This document shows, piece after piece, positions 44,890 through 53,060 of a stretch of DNA of 64,000 nucleotides (position 1 is the stretch's first letter; the number at the start of each line of letters is the position of its first letter). Position numbers and translations under genes: made by a program. The notes below the pieces were generated by a model that saw only the letters and a list, made by a program, of their open reading frames with translations, was not told the DNA's origin and did no database searches. Location: the NCBI RefSeq assembly GCF_014207705.1, contig NZ_JACHIU010000001.1:5882501-5946500 (forward strand), written 5' to 3'. This stretch comes from Sphaerisporangium rubeum (GTDB taxonomy: Bacteria; Actinomycetota; Actinomycetes; Streptosporangiales; Streptosporangiaceae).

Positions 44890-45609
44890 ATGGCGACACT
44901 CGACTGGCGCGACACAAGCATCACGTTCAAGGAACCCGCCATCGGCCTGGCCACCCAGGTGGTCCTCCTAGGCGCTCTCTACATCGCCGTAGGCCTCGGC
45001 CCCGCCGCCTGGGTGGCCGGCACCACGTACGCCGTCATCCTCTCCGCCATCCTCACCTACGCGCTCCTCCGCTCCCGCACCCGCACCCTCGGCCCCGCCG
45101 GCCTGGTGACGCTGGCCCGCGCCGAACTGGTAGGCGCCGTAACAGCCCTGGTCACCATGTCCTACCTGGGAAACCCCACCCCCGCGGCCCTCCTGGTGAC
45201 CCTCGCCACCGTGGCCCTGATCCTCGACGCCGTGGACGGCCACGTGGCCCGCCGCACCGGCACCGCGTCCCCCCTAGGCGCACGCTTCGACATGGAAGTG
45301 GACGCCTTCCTCATCCTCGTCCTGAGCATCCACCTGGCCGCCACCGCCGGCCCCTGGGTCCTGGCCATCGGCCTGATGCGCTACGCCTTCGTCGCCGCCT
45401 CCTGGACAGCCCCCTGGCTCAAATCCCCCCTCCCCCCGAGCATGGCCAGAAAAACCGTGGCGGCCCTCCAAGGCATCCTCCTGGTGACCGCCGCCTCCGA
45501 GGTGCTCCCCGCCACAACCCTCCTCCTGGCCACAGCCCTCGCAACCCTCACCTGGTCCTTCACCCGCGACATCCTCTGGCTGTACCGCAACCGTCCGGCG
45601 ACCCCCTGA
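44890..45609 (+). CDS. CDP-alcohol phosphatidyltransferase
   Basis: Integral membrane enzyme of 239 aa with about six transmembrane helices. The diagnostic motif ILDAVDGHVARR followed by GTASPLGARFDMEVD gives D-x2-D-G-x2-A-R-x8-G-x3-D-x3-D intact. It joins a CDP-activated lipid or alcohol to an alcohol acceptor with loss of CMP. GGAGGTGCGG precedes ATG 44890. It is divergent from the dehydrogenase. In this context the acceptor could be the polar product of the GTP-derived pathway, giving a lipid-linked metabolite. Confidence 0.9.
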   Translation: MATLDWRDTSITFKEPAIGLATQVVLLGALYIAVGLGPAAWVAGTTYAVILSAILTYALLRSRTRTLGPAGLVTLARAELVGAVTALVTMSYLGNPTPAALLVTLATVALILDAVDGHVARRTGTASPLGARFDMEVDAFLILVLSIHLAATAGPWVLAIGLMRYAFVAASWTAPWLKSPLPPSMARKTVAALQGILLVTAASEVLPATTLLLATALATLTWSFTRDILWLYRNRPATP

Positions 45610-45638
45610 CCTCTCAGGGAACAGTCACCCGACGCGCC

Positions 45639-46049
45639 TCACCGCTCGTCCCCCAGCACCGGCTTGACGTCCACCACCGGCGTCCCGTCCAGCGCCTCAA
45701 GCCCGCTCACCCGCACCCTCCCCGCCTCCACAGCCAGCACCGTCACCCGATGCACCCCGATCGGATTGGGCCGGTCAGGCGACCGCGTGCTGAAAACCCC
45801 CGTAGGCGGCCGCGAAGCGTCCCCCCGAGGCCGCACCACCAGCACATCCCGCTGTCCCCGATCCAGCCACGTCAACAGCAAGACATCGTCCCCCACCCGA
45901 AGATCCCGCGCGGCCTCCACCACCTCTGGCGAGAACACCACCCAGGCGTCCGGAGCCCCCTCGTCCCCCTGCCGAGGCGCCTCGGCCCGATCCGCCAACT
46001 CCGACTCGACCCACCCCACCGGCCGAACCTCGAACCCCGCACCGTCCAC
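45639..46049 (-). CDS. TrmO/TsaA-family tRNA methyltransferase-like protein
   Basis: Protein of 136 aa. The family signature SPDRPNPIGVHRVTVLAVE is complete, followed by VSGLEALDGTPVVDVKPV. TrmO methylates the N6-threonylcarbamoyl group of tRNA using SAM. GTG 46049 is chosen as start because GGAGGAGGAG lies immediately upstream and the fold begins FEVRPVGWVES; in-frame upstream codons look like non-coding extension. Confidence 0.85.
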   Translation of the reverse strand: MDGAGFEVRPVGWVESELADRAEAPRQGDEGAPDAWVVFSPEVVEAARDLRVGDDVLLLTWLDRGQRDVLVVRPRGDASRPPTGVFSTRSPDRPNPIGVHRVTVLAVEAGRVRVSGLEALDGTPVVDVKPVLGDER

Positions 46050-46146
46050 GTCTCCTCCTCCACCGCGCCGACCTCGAACAGACGAATACTGTCGCACGCT
46101 GTGCGCCGGTTCGCCGGCCGGATGAGCGGACATCGGAGGCTGGTCG

Positions 46147-47607
46147 TCAGTCGGAGCCGGCGGCGGACCAGTCGGTGTAGGTGTAGGGGTTGTCGTGGAC
46201 GGTCACCTTGGGGACCTCGGGGTTCATGCCGGTGGTCCAGGCTTCCTCTCCCATGGTGGTCATCAGGTAGTCGACGGTGTCGCCGACGGCCTGGCGTGCG
46301 GGGGTGAGGTCGATGTTCACCAGGTGGTGGTCGTGTTTGACCACGCGGCCGTTCACCAGGACGGTGTGGACGTCGGCGCGCTGGGCCTGGAAGACGACGT
46401 GGCCGTAGGGGTTGAGCAAGGGGAACATGGCGGGGTTCTGGTCGTTCTTGATGAGGATGACGTCGGCTTTCCTGCCTGGTTGCAGGCTGCCGGTGACCGA
46501 GTCGAGGCCCAGGGCCTTGGCGCCGCCTCTTGTGGCCCAGTCGACGACGTCTTCCGCTCTGAGGACGCAGTGGGTGACGGTCTCGGTTCTGGCGTGGGCT
46601 TCGAGGTGTTCTCTTGAGCGGTCGGCGCTGAGGGTGGAGCGCATGGCGGAGAAGAGGTCGCCGCTCCACCAGACGCTGGTGTCCATCGACAGGGACGCGG
46701 GGATGCCGTGGCGGCGGAGTCGCCAGCTCGGGGGGTAGCCCTGGCCGGCGCTTTGTTCGCTTTCTGTGGAGATGGATACCGAGCCGCCGGTGGCGGCTAT
46801 CCGGTTGTAGGAGTCGGGGGTGAGGGTGGCGGCGTGGACGTAGATGGTGGAGGGGGTCATGAAGCCGTGTTCGTGCATCAGGCGGATGCCGTCGTCGTTG
46901 GTGGCTCCCCAGACGCCGGCGTGGGTCGTCACGGGGGCTCCTAGGTCGCGGGCCGCTTCGAAGGCGGCTTTCTCCGGGAAGGCGGGGTCGCCGGTCACGT
47001 CGAAGGCCAGTTGGAAGCCGAGCATGTCGCCTTTGCCGTGGAGGCGGCGGGTGACGAAGTCGCGGAAGTCCGGGGAGGCGGACCATTCCCACGGAGCGGC
47101 CTGGATGTTGCCGTAGGCGAAGACGTGGCGGCCGGGGACGGATTCCAGTGCGTCCAGCGCGGCGTCGGCGTGGTCGATGGTGCGCAGGCCGTGAGACCAG
47201 TCGACGAGGGTGGTGACGCCGGCGTCGAGGGCTTCTATGGCGGAGAGCAGGTTGCCGGCGTGGATGTCCTCGGGACGGAAGATCTTGCCCCATTCGAGGT
47301 AGTACCAGACGAAGTACTGGGTGAGGGTCCAGTCGGCGCCGTAGCCGCGCATGGCGGTCTGCCAGAGGTGGCGGTGGGTGTCGATCATGCCTGGCATGAC
47401 GATGCCGCCGGTGGCGTCGATGACGAGCGCGTCGTCCGGAGCGGACAGGTTGTGGCCGACTGCTTCGACGCGTTCGCCGATGACCAGGACGTCGGCGTCG
47501 CGCAGGACGGTGTGGCTGTCGTCCATGGTGAGCACGGTGCCGTGGCGGAACAGGACCGGCCTGCCGGGGCCGAGGTTCTCGGGGTCAGGGGTCGTCGCAG
47601 CGCTCAT
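46147..47607 (-). CDS. TRZ/ATZ-type amidohydrolase (aminohydrolase family)
   Basis: Metal-dependent hydrolase of 486 aa. The metal motif is GMIDTHRHLWQTAMRG (HxH), with THAGVWGATND and YVHAATLTPD supplying further His residues and SMDTSVWWSGDLF the catalytic Asp region. GSLQPGRKADVILI is the typical C-terminal return to the beta-sandwich. Members deaminate or dechlorinate s-triazines, cytosine, guanine or related N-heterocycles. It is divergent from an IclR regulator, with an inverted-repeat operator 19 bp before its start, suggesting it opens a catabolic pathway for an N-containing ring compound. Confidence 0.85.
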   Translation of the reverse strand: MSAATTPDPENLGPGRPVLFRHGTVLTMDDSHTVLRDADVLVIGERVEAVGHNLSAPDDALVIDATGGIVMPGMIDTHRHLWQTAMRGYGADWTLTQYFVWYYLEWGKIFRPEDIHAGNLLSAIEALDAGVTTLVDWSHGLRTIDHADAALDALESVPGRHVFAYGNIQAAPWEWSASPDFRDFVTRRLHGKGDMLGFQLAFDVTGDPAFPEKAAFEAARDLGAPVTTHAGVWGATNDDGIRLMHEHGFMTPSTIYVHAATLTPDSYNRIAATGGSVSISTESEQSAGQGYPPSWRLRRHGIPASLSMDTSVWWSGDLFSAMRSTLSADRSREHLEAHARTETVTHCVLRAEDVVDWATRGGAKALGLDSVTGSLQPGRKADVILIKNDQNPAMFPLLNPYGHVVFQAQRADVHTVLVNGRVVKHDHHLVNIDLTPARQAVGDTVDYLMTTMGEEAWTTGMNPEVPKVTVHDNPYTYTDWSAAGSD

Positions 47608-47625
47608 GCCGCCCCACGCTCCTCA

Positions 47626-47641
47626 ACGGACATACGTCCGT
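47626..47641. promoter_or_regulatory. Putative IclR operator, copy 1
   Basis: ACGGAC-ATAC-GTCCGT is an inverted repeat with 6-bp arms, 19 bp upstream of the amidohydrolase start and in the IclR divergent region. An identical-arm box precedes the CoA-transferase operon. Confidence 0.65.
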
Positions 47642-47791
47642 ACAGCGGTCAAGAAATGGTGATGTAACAATGAGGCGGGGGGATTTGTCTGTCAAGGGTC
47701 ATCTACCCACGTCCTGCCGCCGTGCGGACATCCGGCCGTCGGCGAATTAGAGTCGTACGCGTCCCACCCCCGAGTGAACGAGAGAGCCGCC

Positions 47792-48601
47792 ATGGCGCGC
47801 CAGCAGACCGGGCCCGACTTCATCGAGGCGCTCGCGCGTGGGCTCGACGTGATCAGGGCCTTCGAGGCGGGACGGCCGGTGATGTCGCTGACCGAGGTGG
47901 CGACGGCGGCGGGGCTCGCGCGGCCTACGGCGCGGCGCATTCTGCTGACGTTGCAGGAGCTCGGGTACGCGCGGGCCGAGCGTGGGGGGTACGCGCTGAC
48001 GCCTCGTGTGCTGGAGCTCGGGGTCGCGTACGTGCGGTCGATGAGCTTGTGGGAGGTGGCGCGGCCGCACATGGAGCGGCTGGTGGAGCGGACCGGGGAG
48101 TCGTCCTCGATCGCGCAGCTCGACGGGTCGGACATCGTGTACGTGGCCCGGGTGGCGGTGCCGAAGATCGTGACGTTGTCGGTGGGGATCGGCACGCGGT
48201 TCCCCGCGTTGCAGACGTCGCTCGGCAAGGTGCTGCTGGCGGGGCTGCCGCCGGCGGAGGTGGAGCGGGTGCTCGCCGAGCCGAGCCGGTCGGGGGTCGC
48301 GCCGCGCCGCGCGCCGTGCGCGGAGGAGCGGGACGCGGCGCTGCGCGAGGTGCGGGCCCGGGGGTGGGCCATCACCGACCAGGAGCTGGCGCTCGGGATC
48401 AGGTCGGTGGCGGCGCCGCTGCGGGACGGGGACGGCCGGGTGGTCGCGGCGCTGAACGTCAACGCGCACGCCGCGGAGACGACGGTCGAGAAGTTGCACG
48501 ACGAGCACCTGCCGCTGCTGCTCCAGACGGCGGGGGCCATCAGCGCCGACTGGACGCGCCACCAGTCGGTACCGCAGGTCACGATGGGGACGGCCTCCTG
48601 A
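47792..48601 (+). CDS. IclR-family transcriptional regulator
   Basis: Regulator of 269 aa. The winged HTH (about 10-75) includes MSLTEVATAAGLARPTARRI, followed by the IclR effector-binding domain (SMSLWEVARPHMERLVERTG, LQTSLGKVLLAGLPP, WAITDQELALGIRSVAAPL). The last pattern is typical of PcaR/PobR-type regulators of aromatic catabolism. It is flanked by the amidohydrolase and the CoA-transferase/dioxygenase operon, each preceded by the same inverted repeat. ATG 47792 is preferred to GTG 47774. Confidence 0.9.
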   Translation: MARQQTGPDFIEALARGLDVIRAFEAGRPVMSLTEVATAAGLARPTARRILLTLQELGYARAERGGYALTPRVLELGVAYVRSMSLWEVARPHMERLVERTGESSSIAQLDGSDIVYVARVAVPKIVTLSVGIGTRFPALQTSLGKVLLAGLPPAEVERVLAEPSRSGVAPRRAPCAEERDAALREVRARGWAITDQELALGIRSVAAPLRDGDGRVVAALNVNAHAAETTVEKLHDEHLPLLLQTAGAISADWTRHQSVPQVTMGTAS

Positions 48602-48670
48602 GCCGACCGAGGTGAACGAGGTCCGAGGTGCGCTTGACATCGGTGCGTCGGCGGCAAGAGACTGCCGGAA

Positions 48671-48686
48671 ACGGACTACTGTCCGT
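48671..48686. promoter_or_regulatory. Putative IclR operator, copy 2
   Basis: ACGGAC-TACT-GTCCGT has the same arms and 4-nt spacer as the box at 47626. It lies 29 bp upstream of the CoA-transferase start, where a bound regulator would control the whole downstream operon. Confidence 0.65.
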
Positions 48687-48715
48687 CTGGTGGACGAGAG
48701 GAAGCGGCAGCCACG

Positions 48716-49903
48716 ATGACCTCCCTCGGCGAGAGCGGTGACGGTACGCCACGCGGGCCCTTGGCGGGGCTGCTTGTGGCGGATTTCTCCAGGGTGCTCG
48801 CCGGGCCGTACGCCACGATGCTGCTGGCCGATCTCGGGGCCGAGGTGGTCAAGGTGGAGAGTCCCGGTGGGGACGACACGCGGACCTGGATGCCTCCGGT
48901 GCGGGACGGGGTGTCGACGTACTACCTCGGGGTCAATCGCAACAAGCGGTCGATCGCGCTGGATCTGACCGATGCCGCCGATGTGGAGGTGGCGCGGGAG
49001 CTGGCGCGGCGTGCGGACATCGTGCTGGAGAACTTCAAGCCTGGCGGGTTGCGCAAGTACGGGCTGGACTACGACACGGTGCGCGAAGGCAACCCCGCCG
49101 TGGTGTACGCCTCGATCAGTGGTTTCGGGTCGGGGGACGGTGCGTCCATACCGGGGTACGACCTGATCGTGCAGGCGATGTCCGGCCTGATGAGCCTCAC
49201 CGGGGATCCCGAGGGGCCGCCGTACCGGGCCGGGATATCGGTGTTCGACGTCATGACCGGCATGCACGCCACCATCGGTGTGCTGGCCGCGCTGCACCAC
49301 AGGGCCGCGACGGGTGAGGGTCAGCACGTCGAGGTCAATCTGTTCTCGTCGGCGCTGTCGGGGCTGGTCAACCAGACCAGTGCGGTCGCCGCGGGTGGCG
49401 TGGTGCCGTTCCGGATGGGGAACGCGCATCCCAGTCTGTTCCCGTACGAGCCGTTGCCGGCCGCCGACGGCGATCTGATCGTCACGGCGGGGAACGACGG
49501 CCAGTTCCGCAGGTTGTGCGGGGTGCTCGGGATGCCTGAGCTGGTGGACAACCCGAGGTTCGCGCGCAACCAGGACCGTACGGCCAACCGTGAGGAGCTG
49601 CGTCCGCTGCTGGTGGAGCGGCTGCGGACGCGGCCCAAGATGGAGTGGTTCCGCGAGCTGATCGCGGCCGGTGTCCCGTGCGGGCCGATCAACACGGTGG
49701 ACGCGGGGGTCGCGTTCGGCGAGGAGATCGGTCTCGAACCGGTGGTCGAGGTCGGGGACGGCGACCGCATGGTCCCGTCGATCCGCAACCCGATCCGCTT
49801 CTCGGTGACCGAGGCGCGGTACGACCTGCCACCGCCGCGGCTCGGCGAGCACGGCGCGGAGATCAGGGAGTGGCTGGCCGGGCCGGTAGGAGAGACCTCA
49901 TGA
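48716..49903 (+). CDS. CaiB/BaiF-family (class III) CoA transferase
   Basis: CoA transferase of 395 aa. LLVADFSRVLAGPYATMLLA and DLGAEVVKVESPGGDDTR open the fold. The catalytic Asp is expected in ISVFDVMTGMHA, and GEGQHVEVNLFSSAL is typical. It moves CoA between carboxylic acids. Its stop overlaps the citryl-CoA lyase start by ATGA. The pair suggests activation of a hydroxy-dicarboxylic or tricarboxylic acid to its CoA thioester followed by C-C cleavage. Confidence 0.9.
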   Translation: MTSLGESGDGTPRGPLAGLLVADFSRVLAGPYATMLLADLGAEVVKVESPGGDDTRTWMPPVRDGVSTYYLGVNRNKRSIALDLTDAADVEVARELARRADIVLENFKPGGLRKYGLDYDTVREGNPAVVYASISGFGSGDGASIPGYDLIVQAMSGLMSLTGDPEGPPYRAGISVFDVMTGMHATIGVLAALHHRAATGEGQHVEVNLFSSALSGLVNQTSAVAAGGVVPFRMGNAHPSLFPYEPLPAADGDLIVTAGNDGQFRRLCGVLGMPELVDNPRFARNQDRTANREELRPLLVERLRTRPKMEWFRELIAAGVPCGPINTVDAGVAFGEEIGLEPVVEVGDGDRMVPSIRNPIRFSVTEARYDLPPPRLGEHGAEIREWLAGPVGETS

Positions 49904-50718
49904 GTGGCGAAGGACTGAGTTTCCCCACGTCCATCGGGACGTCCGACCGGGATTCGATCCGGCTGCTCGGACAGGATCTCGCGGCCGATCTCATGGGGAA
50001 GGTCGGGTTCGGTGAGCTGGCGTTCTGGCTGGTGGCGGGACGGCGGCCGACTCCGCGGGAGACGCGGGTGTTCGAGGCCGTGCTGGTGGCGCTGGCCGAT
50101 CATGGGTTCACGCCGACGGCGGTGGCGGCGCGGCTGACGTATCTCAGTGCGCCTGATTCGGTGCAGGGGGCCCTCGCGGCGGGGCTGCTCGGCGGGGGGT
50201 CGCGATTTCTCGGGGTCACCGAGGACTGTGGCCGGTTCCTCGCGGGGGTGCTCGCGGCGCACGACGGGCCGCCTCCGGGGGACGACGAGGGGTACGACGC
50301 GCTTGCGCTCAAAGCCGTCACCGAGGCGCGTGCGGCGCGTTCGTTCGTGCCTGGTCTCGGTCATCCTGTGCACAAGGAGCGGGATCCGCGTACGCCGGTG
50401 CTGCTGGAGATCGCCGAGCAGGAAGGGCTGCGCGGGCCTCACCTGCGGCTTTTCGAGGCGGTCGGCCGGGTGCATCCGCAGGTGCTCGGCCGTGCGCTGC
50501 CGCTGAACGGCGCGGGGGTGTGCGGTGCGGCGCTCGCCGATCTCGGACTGCCGGTGGATCTGCTGCGCGGGTTCGCGCTGCTGGCCCGCGCGGCGGGGCT
50601 GCTCGGTCACATCGCGGAGGAACGGCGCCGGCCGATCGGCATGGACGTGTACCTCGCGGTGGACCGCAACGCCGTGTACACCGCCGATCCCGGCACCTCT
50701 CCGCACACCGCGTCCTAG
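49900..50718 (+). CDS. Citryl-CoA lyase/citrate-synthase-fold protein
   Basis: Protein of 272 aa, much shorter than true citrate synthase (about 430). It retains the catalytic core: FVPGLGHPVHKERDPRTPVL with the active-site His, PLNGAGVCGAALADLGLP, and RRPIGMDVYLAVD near the end. Such short homologues are annotated as citryl-CoA lyases and are often paired with CoA transferases in aromatic degradation. It probably cleaves a citryl-CoA-like thioester. ATG 49900 overlaps the CoA-transferase stop. Confidence 0.8.
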   Translation: MSGEGLSFPTSIGTSDRDSIRLLGQDLAADLMGKVGFGELAFWLVAGRRPTPRETRVFEAVLVALADHGFTPTAVAARLTYLSAPDSVQGALAAGLLGGGSRFLGVTEDCGRFLAGVLAAHDGPPPGDDEGYDALALKAVTEARAARSFVPGLGHPVHKERDPRTPVLLEIAEQEGLRGPHLRLFEAVGRVHPQVLGRALPLNGAGVCGAALADLGLPVDLLRGFALLARAAGLLGHIAEERRRPIGMDVYLAVDRNAVYTADPGTSPHTAS

Positions 50719-50795
50719 ACCGGCATCTTTCAGACACCAAGGCCTAGACCGGAACCTCTCCGTACACCACATCCCAGACCGGCACGTCCCCGGCC
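50686..50795 (+). repeat. Degenerate tandem repeat of about 30 bp across a stop codon
   Basis: Three to four imperfect copies start at 50686, 50718, 50747 and 50777, each beginning GACCGG or GATCCC. The first and third share GGCACCTCTCCG/GGAACCTCTCCG and CACACC/TACACC cores. The first copy encodes the last residues of the citryl-CoA lyase homologue; the others fill the gap to the dioxygenase gene. This looks like duplication of the gene's 3' end. Confidence 0.5.
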
Positions 50796-50808
50796 TTCCG
50801 GAGGTCCG

Positions 50809-51672
50809 ATGGCAACACTCGCCGCGGTGATCGCGTCGACGCATCACCCGTTCTACTACAAGGCCAGCACGGCGCCACCCGAGGAACGGCCTCCGTTCGC
50901 CGACGAGTGGGTGGCCAAGATCATGGCGTTCCGTGAGACGCTCACGCGTGCGCGGCCCGACGTGCTGGTGATGGTGGGTTCGGACCATTTCCACCAGCTG
51001 TGGCTGGACAACATGCCGCAGTTCCTCATCGGCAAGGCGCCGTTCTACGACGCCGGCTACTACAACGAGGAACGTGAGTTCGGCCTGCCGCGCATGCTGC
51101 TGCGCGGCCAGGAGGACCTGTCGGCCCACATGTTGCGCGGCGGCATCGACGGGGGGTTCGACCTGGCGTTCAGCAACGAGCTGCGCATCGACCACAGCAT
51201 CACGTGTCCCATCATCACGCTGCGGCCGGAGGCGGACCTGCCGATCGTGCCGGTGTACACCAACATCTTCGCGCCGCCGTTGCCGCAGCCGAAACGCTTC
51301 GTGCAGCTCGGCCGCATGATCCGCGAGCTGGTGGAGTCGTGGCCGAGCGACCTGCGGGTGGCGGTGGTCGGCACCGGTCATCTGTCGCTGGAGCTCGGCG
51401 GGCCGCGTCAGTTCGGGCCGCACGGCCCTGATCCGGAGTTCGACCGCAAGGCGGTGGAGTGGATCGCGAGCGGCGACATCGAGGCGAGCCTCGCCGAGGT
51501 GACGCTGGACAGCCTGTGGACGCCGGGGAACGCCACGCACGGCTTCATGGACTTCATGCTGATGATGGGGGTCGCGGGTGAGGGGGCCAAGGCCGACCAC
51601 GTGGACACGCTCGACCTGTTCCACACCATGGAGGCGTACTTCACCTGGTATCCCGCAGGAGCGCCGGAATGA
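50809..51672 (+). CDS. LigB-type extradiol ring-cleavage dioxygenase, catalytic subunit
   Basis: Protein of 287 aa of the class III extradiol dioxygenase family. Candidate iron ligands are in ASTHHPFYY (His12/13) and VGSDHFHQLW (His60/62), with a Glu later in the sequence. GTGHLSLELGG is the conserved catalytic His region. Relatives are protocatechuate 4,5-dioxygenase beta (LigB), gallate and related dioxygenases. It overlaps the alpha-subunit gene by ATGA. The ring substrate is unknown. Confidence 0.85.
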   Translation: MATLAAVIASTHHPFYYKASTAPPEERPPFADEWVAKIMAFRETLTRARPDVLVMVGSDHFHQLWLDNMPQFLIGKAPFYDAGYYNEEREFGLPRMLLRGQEDLSAHMLRGGIDGGFDLAFSNELRIDHSITCPIITLRPEADLPIVPVYTNIFAPPLPQPKRFVQLGRMIRELVESWPSDLRVAVVGTGHLSLELGGPRQFGPHGPDPEFDRKAVEWIASGDIEASLAEVTLDSLWTPGNATHGFMDFMLMMGVAGEGAKADHVDTLDLFHTMEAYFTWYPAGAPE

Positions 51673-52031
51673 GCAAGTACCTGATCGACAAGTTCCTGTT
51701 CACCGTGGACCGCGACCCCGACCTGGTGGAGCGGTACCGCGAGGACCCGCGCGGCACCGTCACCTGGTGGGAGGCCGAACGAGCCAACTCGATCCTGAAC
51801 TGTCACAGCGGCGAGGCCAGCACGTGGCTGAAGTTCGAGGACGACGAGCGTGAGGCACTGGCCGCGCACGACTACGTCAAGTTGTTCGAGCTCGGCGCAC
51901 ACCCGTTCCTGACGCTGACGCTGTTCATCGCGATGTTCGAGCGCGACTACGACGAGCCGCTCGGTTTCCAGCTCGCGTACGCCGCGCGGCTCGCGCACTT
52001 CGACCTGCCGTACCCGGACATCGCCACCTGA
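51669..52031 (+). CDS. LigA-type dioxygenase small subunit
   Basis: Protein of 120 aa of the protocatechuate 4,5-dioxygenase alpha-subunit family. It is all-helical: DPDLVERYREDPRGTV is followed by LAAHDYVKLFELGAHPFLT, the LigA motif that caps the LigB active site. It is translationally coupled to the LigB gene and should form the heteromer with it. Confidence 0.85.
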   Translation: MSKYLIDKFLFTVDRDPDLVERYREDPRGTVTWWEAERANSILNCHSGEASTWLKFEDDEREALAAHDYVKLFELGAHPFLTLTLFIAMFERDYDEPLGFQLAYAARLAHFDLPYPDIAT

Positions 52032-52041
52032 AGGAGCCGGC

Positions 52042-53016
52042 ATGCGGGCCGCGTTCATCGAGGAGTGCGGACGGCCGCCGCGGGTCGCCGCGCACCGGGC
52101 CGTACGCCGTGACGGGGACGCCGTCGTCGCGGTGACGGCCGCGCCGATCACGCCGCTCGACGTCCTGTGCGCCACCGGCACGTCGTACCTCGGCCGGCCC
52201 GCGCTGCCGTACGTGCCGGGTGCGCAGGGGGTCGGCGTCGTCGAGGAGGCCAGGGGGCTCGCTCCCGGCACGCGGGTGTGGTTCCCCACGGACGCCGGGA
52301 TGCGTCCGGGGGACGGCAGCATGGCCGGCCGGTGCGCGGTGCCGGAGAGCGACCTCGTGGTGCTGCCGGCCGAGGTGGACGACCGGCTGACCGCCGCGCT
52401 CGGCCTGTCGGCCGTGGCCGCGTGGGCCGCGCTGACCTGGCGTGCCGGGTTCCGGCGCGGTGAGCAGGTGGTGGTGCTCGGTGCGGGTGGCGTGGTGGGT
52501 CAGGTCGCGGCGCAGGCGGCGCGGCTGCTCGGCGCACGGCGGGTGGTCTGCGTGTGCCGTCCCGGGGCCGCCGCGGAACGCGCCACGGCGGCCGGCGCGG
52601 ACGCCGTGGTGACCCTCGTCCCCGGCGAGGACGCCTCGGCGCTGGCCGAGCGCCTGTCGCGTGAGCTGGACGGCGGCGCCGACGTGGTGGTGGACCCGGT
52701 GTTCGGCGTCCCCGCCACGGCCGCCGCACGGCTGCTCGCGCCGCACGGCCGGCTGGTCAACCTCGGCGGCTCCGCCGGGGACGGCGCGACGTTCGAGTCC
52801 TCCGTGCTGCGCGGCAGAGCCGCCGCCGTGCTCGGCTACACCAACAACGACCTGACGGCGGCACGCAAAGGCGAGGTGCTGCGCGAGGTCCTCACCCACG
52901 CCGCCGCCGGCCGGCTGCGGGTGGCGTTCGAGGCCGTACCGCTCGACGACGTCGCCGACGCCTGGTCACGGCAGGCGCGCGGCGAGGCGGAAAGCCGCCT
53001 GGTCGTCGTCCCCTGA
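52042..53016 (+). CDS. Quinone oxidoreductase-like MDR protein
   Basis: NADP-dependent MDR protein of 324 aa. The GroES-like domain includes ITPLDVLCATGTSYLG and LPYVPGAQGVGVVEE. The Rossmann motif is VVVLGAGGVVGQVAAQAAR, and DGGADVVVDPVFG and GRLVNLGGSAG are typical of quinone or enoyl reductases. No zinc ligands are seen. It is the last gene of the catabolic operon, 10 bp after the LigA gene, and may reduce an unsaturated cleavage product. Confidence 0.85.
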   Translation: MRAAFIEECGRPPRVAAHRAVRRDGDAVVAVTAAPITPLDVLCATGTSYLGRPALPYVPGAQGVGVVEEARGLAPGTRVWFPTDAGMRPGDGSMAGRCAVPESDLVVLPAEVDDRLTAALGLSAVAAWAALTWRAGFRRGEQVVVLGAGGVVGQVAAQAARLLGARRVVCVCRPGAAAERATAAGADAVVTLVPGEDASALAERLSRELDGGADVVVDPVFGVPATAAARLLAPHGRLVNLGGSAGDGATFESSVLRGRAAAVLGYTNNDLTAARKGEVLREVLTHAAAGRLRVAFEAVPLDDVADAWSRQARGEAESRLVVVP

Positions 53017-53060
53017 CGGCGAGCGCGGCGGCCCCCGGTGGCGCCGGCGCTCCCCGGTCC

